Source of the DNA: Aquiflexum sp. TKW24L
Lineage (GTDB): Bacteria > Bacteroidota > Bacteroidia > Cytophagales > Cyclobacteriaceae
Length of the DNA stretch: 64,000 nucleotides
Reading direction: 5' to 3'
NCBI RefSeq assembly: GCF_023502205.1
Contig: NZ_JAMFLG010000002.1
Span: forward strand, 248,001-312,000
Part shown: one piece after another, positions 63,885-64,000 of the stretch
How the letters are laid out: each line of letters starts with the position of its first letter
How positions within the stretch are numbered: position 1 is the stretch's first letter
Notes under the pieces: generated by a model
The model's input: the letters and a program-made list of their open reading frames with translations, nothing else
The model's database searches: none
What the model was told of the DNA's origin: nothing
Position numbers and translations under genes: made by a program

Positions 63885-63905
63885 CATCAATGTGTTGATT
63901 TTCCG

Positions 63906-64000
63906 TCAGACTTTGATTTCAACATCAACTCCACTAGGAAGTTCGATCTTCATCAATGCATCGACGGTTTTAGAACTGTTGCTGTAGATATCTACCAATC
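63906..64000 (-). CDS. rpsJ: 30S ribosomal protein S10, 3' part
   Basis: The last 30 or so codons, cut by the window edge: [20 protein letters not shown], then [10 protein letters not shown] and TGA. This is the conserved C-terminus of S10. The gene continues beyond position 64000. A terminator after it and a promoter before rplC suggest it is transcribed with upstream genes (in related bacteria rpsL-rpsG-fusA), not with rplC. Confidence 0.95.
   Translation of the reverse strand, partial: LVDIYSNSSKTVDALMKIELPSGVDVEIKV

Overview
The window looks like the chromosome of a member of the Bacteroidetes, most probably order Cytophagales and family Cyclobacteriaceae (Algoriphagus-like). This placement is an inference. 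It rests on the S10/spc/alpha ribosomal gene order ending in rpoA-rplQ, promoter-like TTTG/TANNTTTG boxes in place of sigma70 boxes, A-rich start regions without Shine-Dalgarno sites, SusC-like carboxypeptidase-regulatory domains on a TonB-dependent receptor, a type IX secretion C-terminal tail on a giant surface protein, LytTR regulators, and many Gfo/Idh/MocA-type exported oxidoreductases. No species name can be given from the sequence alone.

Layout. 0-5 kb: a FecA-like TonB-dependent receptor and a penicillin-acylase-type lipoprotein. 5-11.7 kb: an accessory stretch with a small 83-residue gene and two decayed copies of it, a LytS/LytTR two-component pair, a membrane-bound LytTR regulator divergent from a small ExbB/TolQ-like protein, a Fic protein and a HigBA toxin-antitoxin pair. 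11.7-18.1 kb: a gene-poor, repeat-rich stretch with a beta-propeller protein, a broken DUF1566 gene and a 1057-residue cadherin-like repeat protein with a type IX sorting tail. That protein is bracketed by 118-bp direct repeats and the stretch ends at a tRNA-Asn. 18.2-29.8 kb: an exported carbohydrate-oxidation region with three Gfo/Idh/MocA oxidoreductases, a [2Fe-2S]/molybdopterin hydroxylase pair, a ThuA protein and a DUF6807 protein. It is interrupted by an IS200-like (REP-associated) transposase gene lying between two hairpin-repeat blocks.

30-46.9 kb: PolX with a degenerate polymerase site; an EVE-domain gene overlapping a secreted protein of unknown function; pyrR-pyrB; a cobalamin uptake region (riboswitch, BtuB-like receptor, BtuG-like propeller lipoprotein, and a divergent btuF-C-D-like ABC transporter); a Tat-exported GMC dehydrogenase/subunit 3 pair; a DUF433/DUF5615 toxin-antitoxin module; and one secreted hypothetical. 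46.9-64 kb, all on the minus strand: eno, carA, then in reverse the alpha, spc and S10 ribosomal clusters up to a partial rpsJ at the right edge.

How the parts work together. The B12 region imports cobalamin across both membranes, with the receptor arm under riboswitch control. The 18-29 kb region probably oxidises and processes sugars or sugar acids outside the cytoplasm; its substrate cannot be read from the sequence. The most unusual signals are the loss of all three PolX polymerase carboxylates, a ferredoxin-like CxxCxxCxxxC motif inside the GMC dehydrogenase, the transposase with its flanking hairpin blocks, and the three-copy small gene family.
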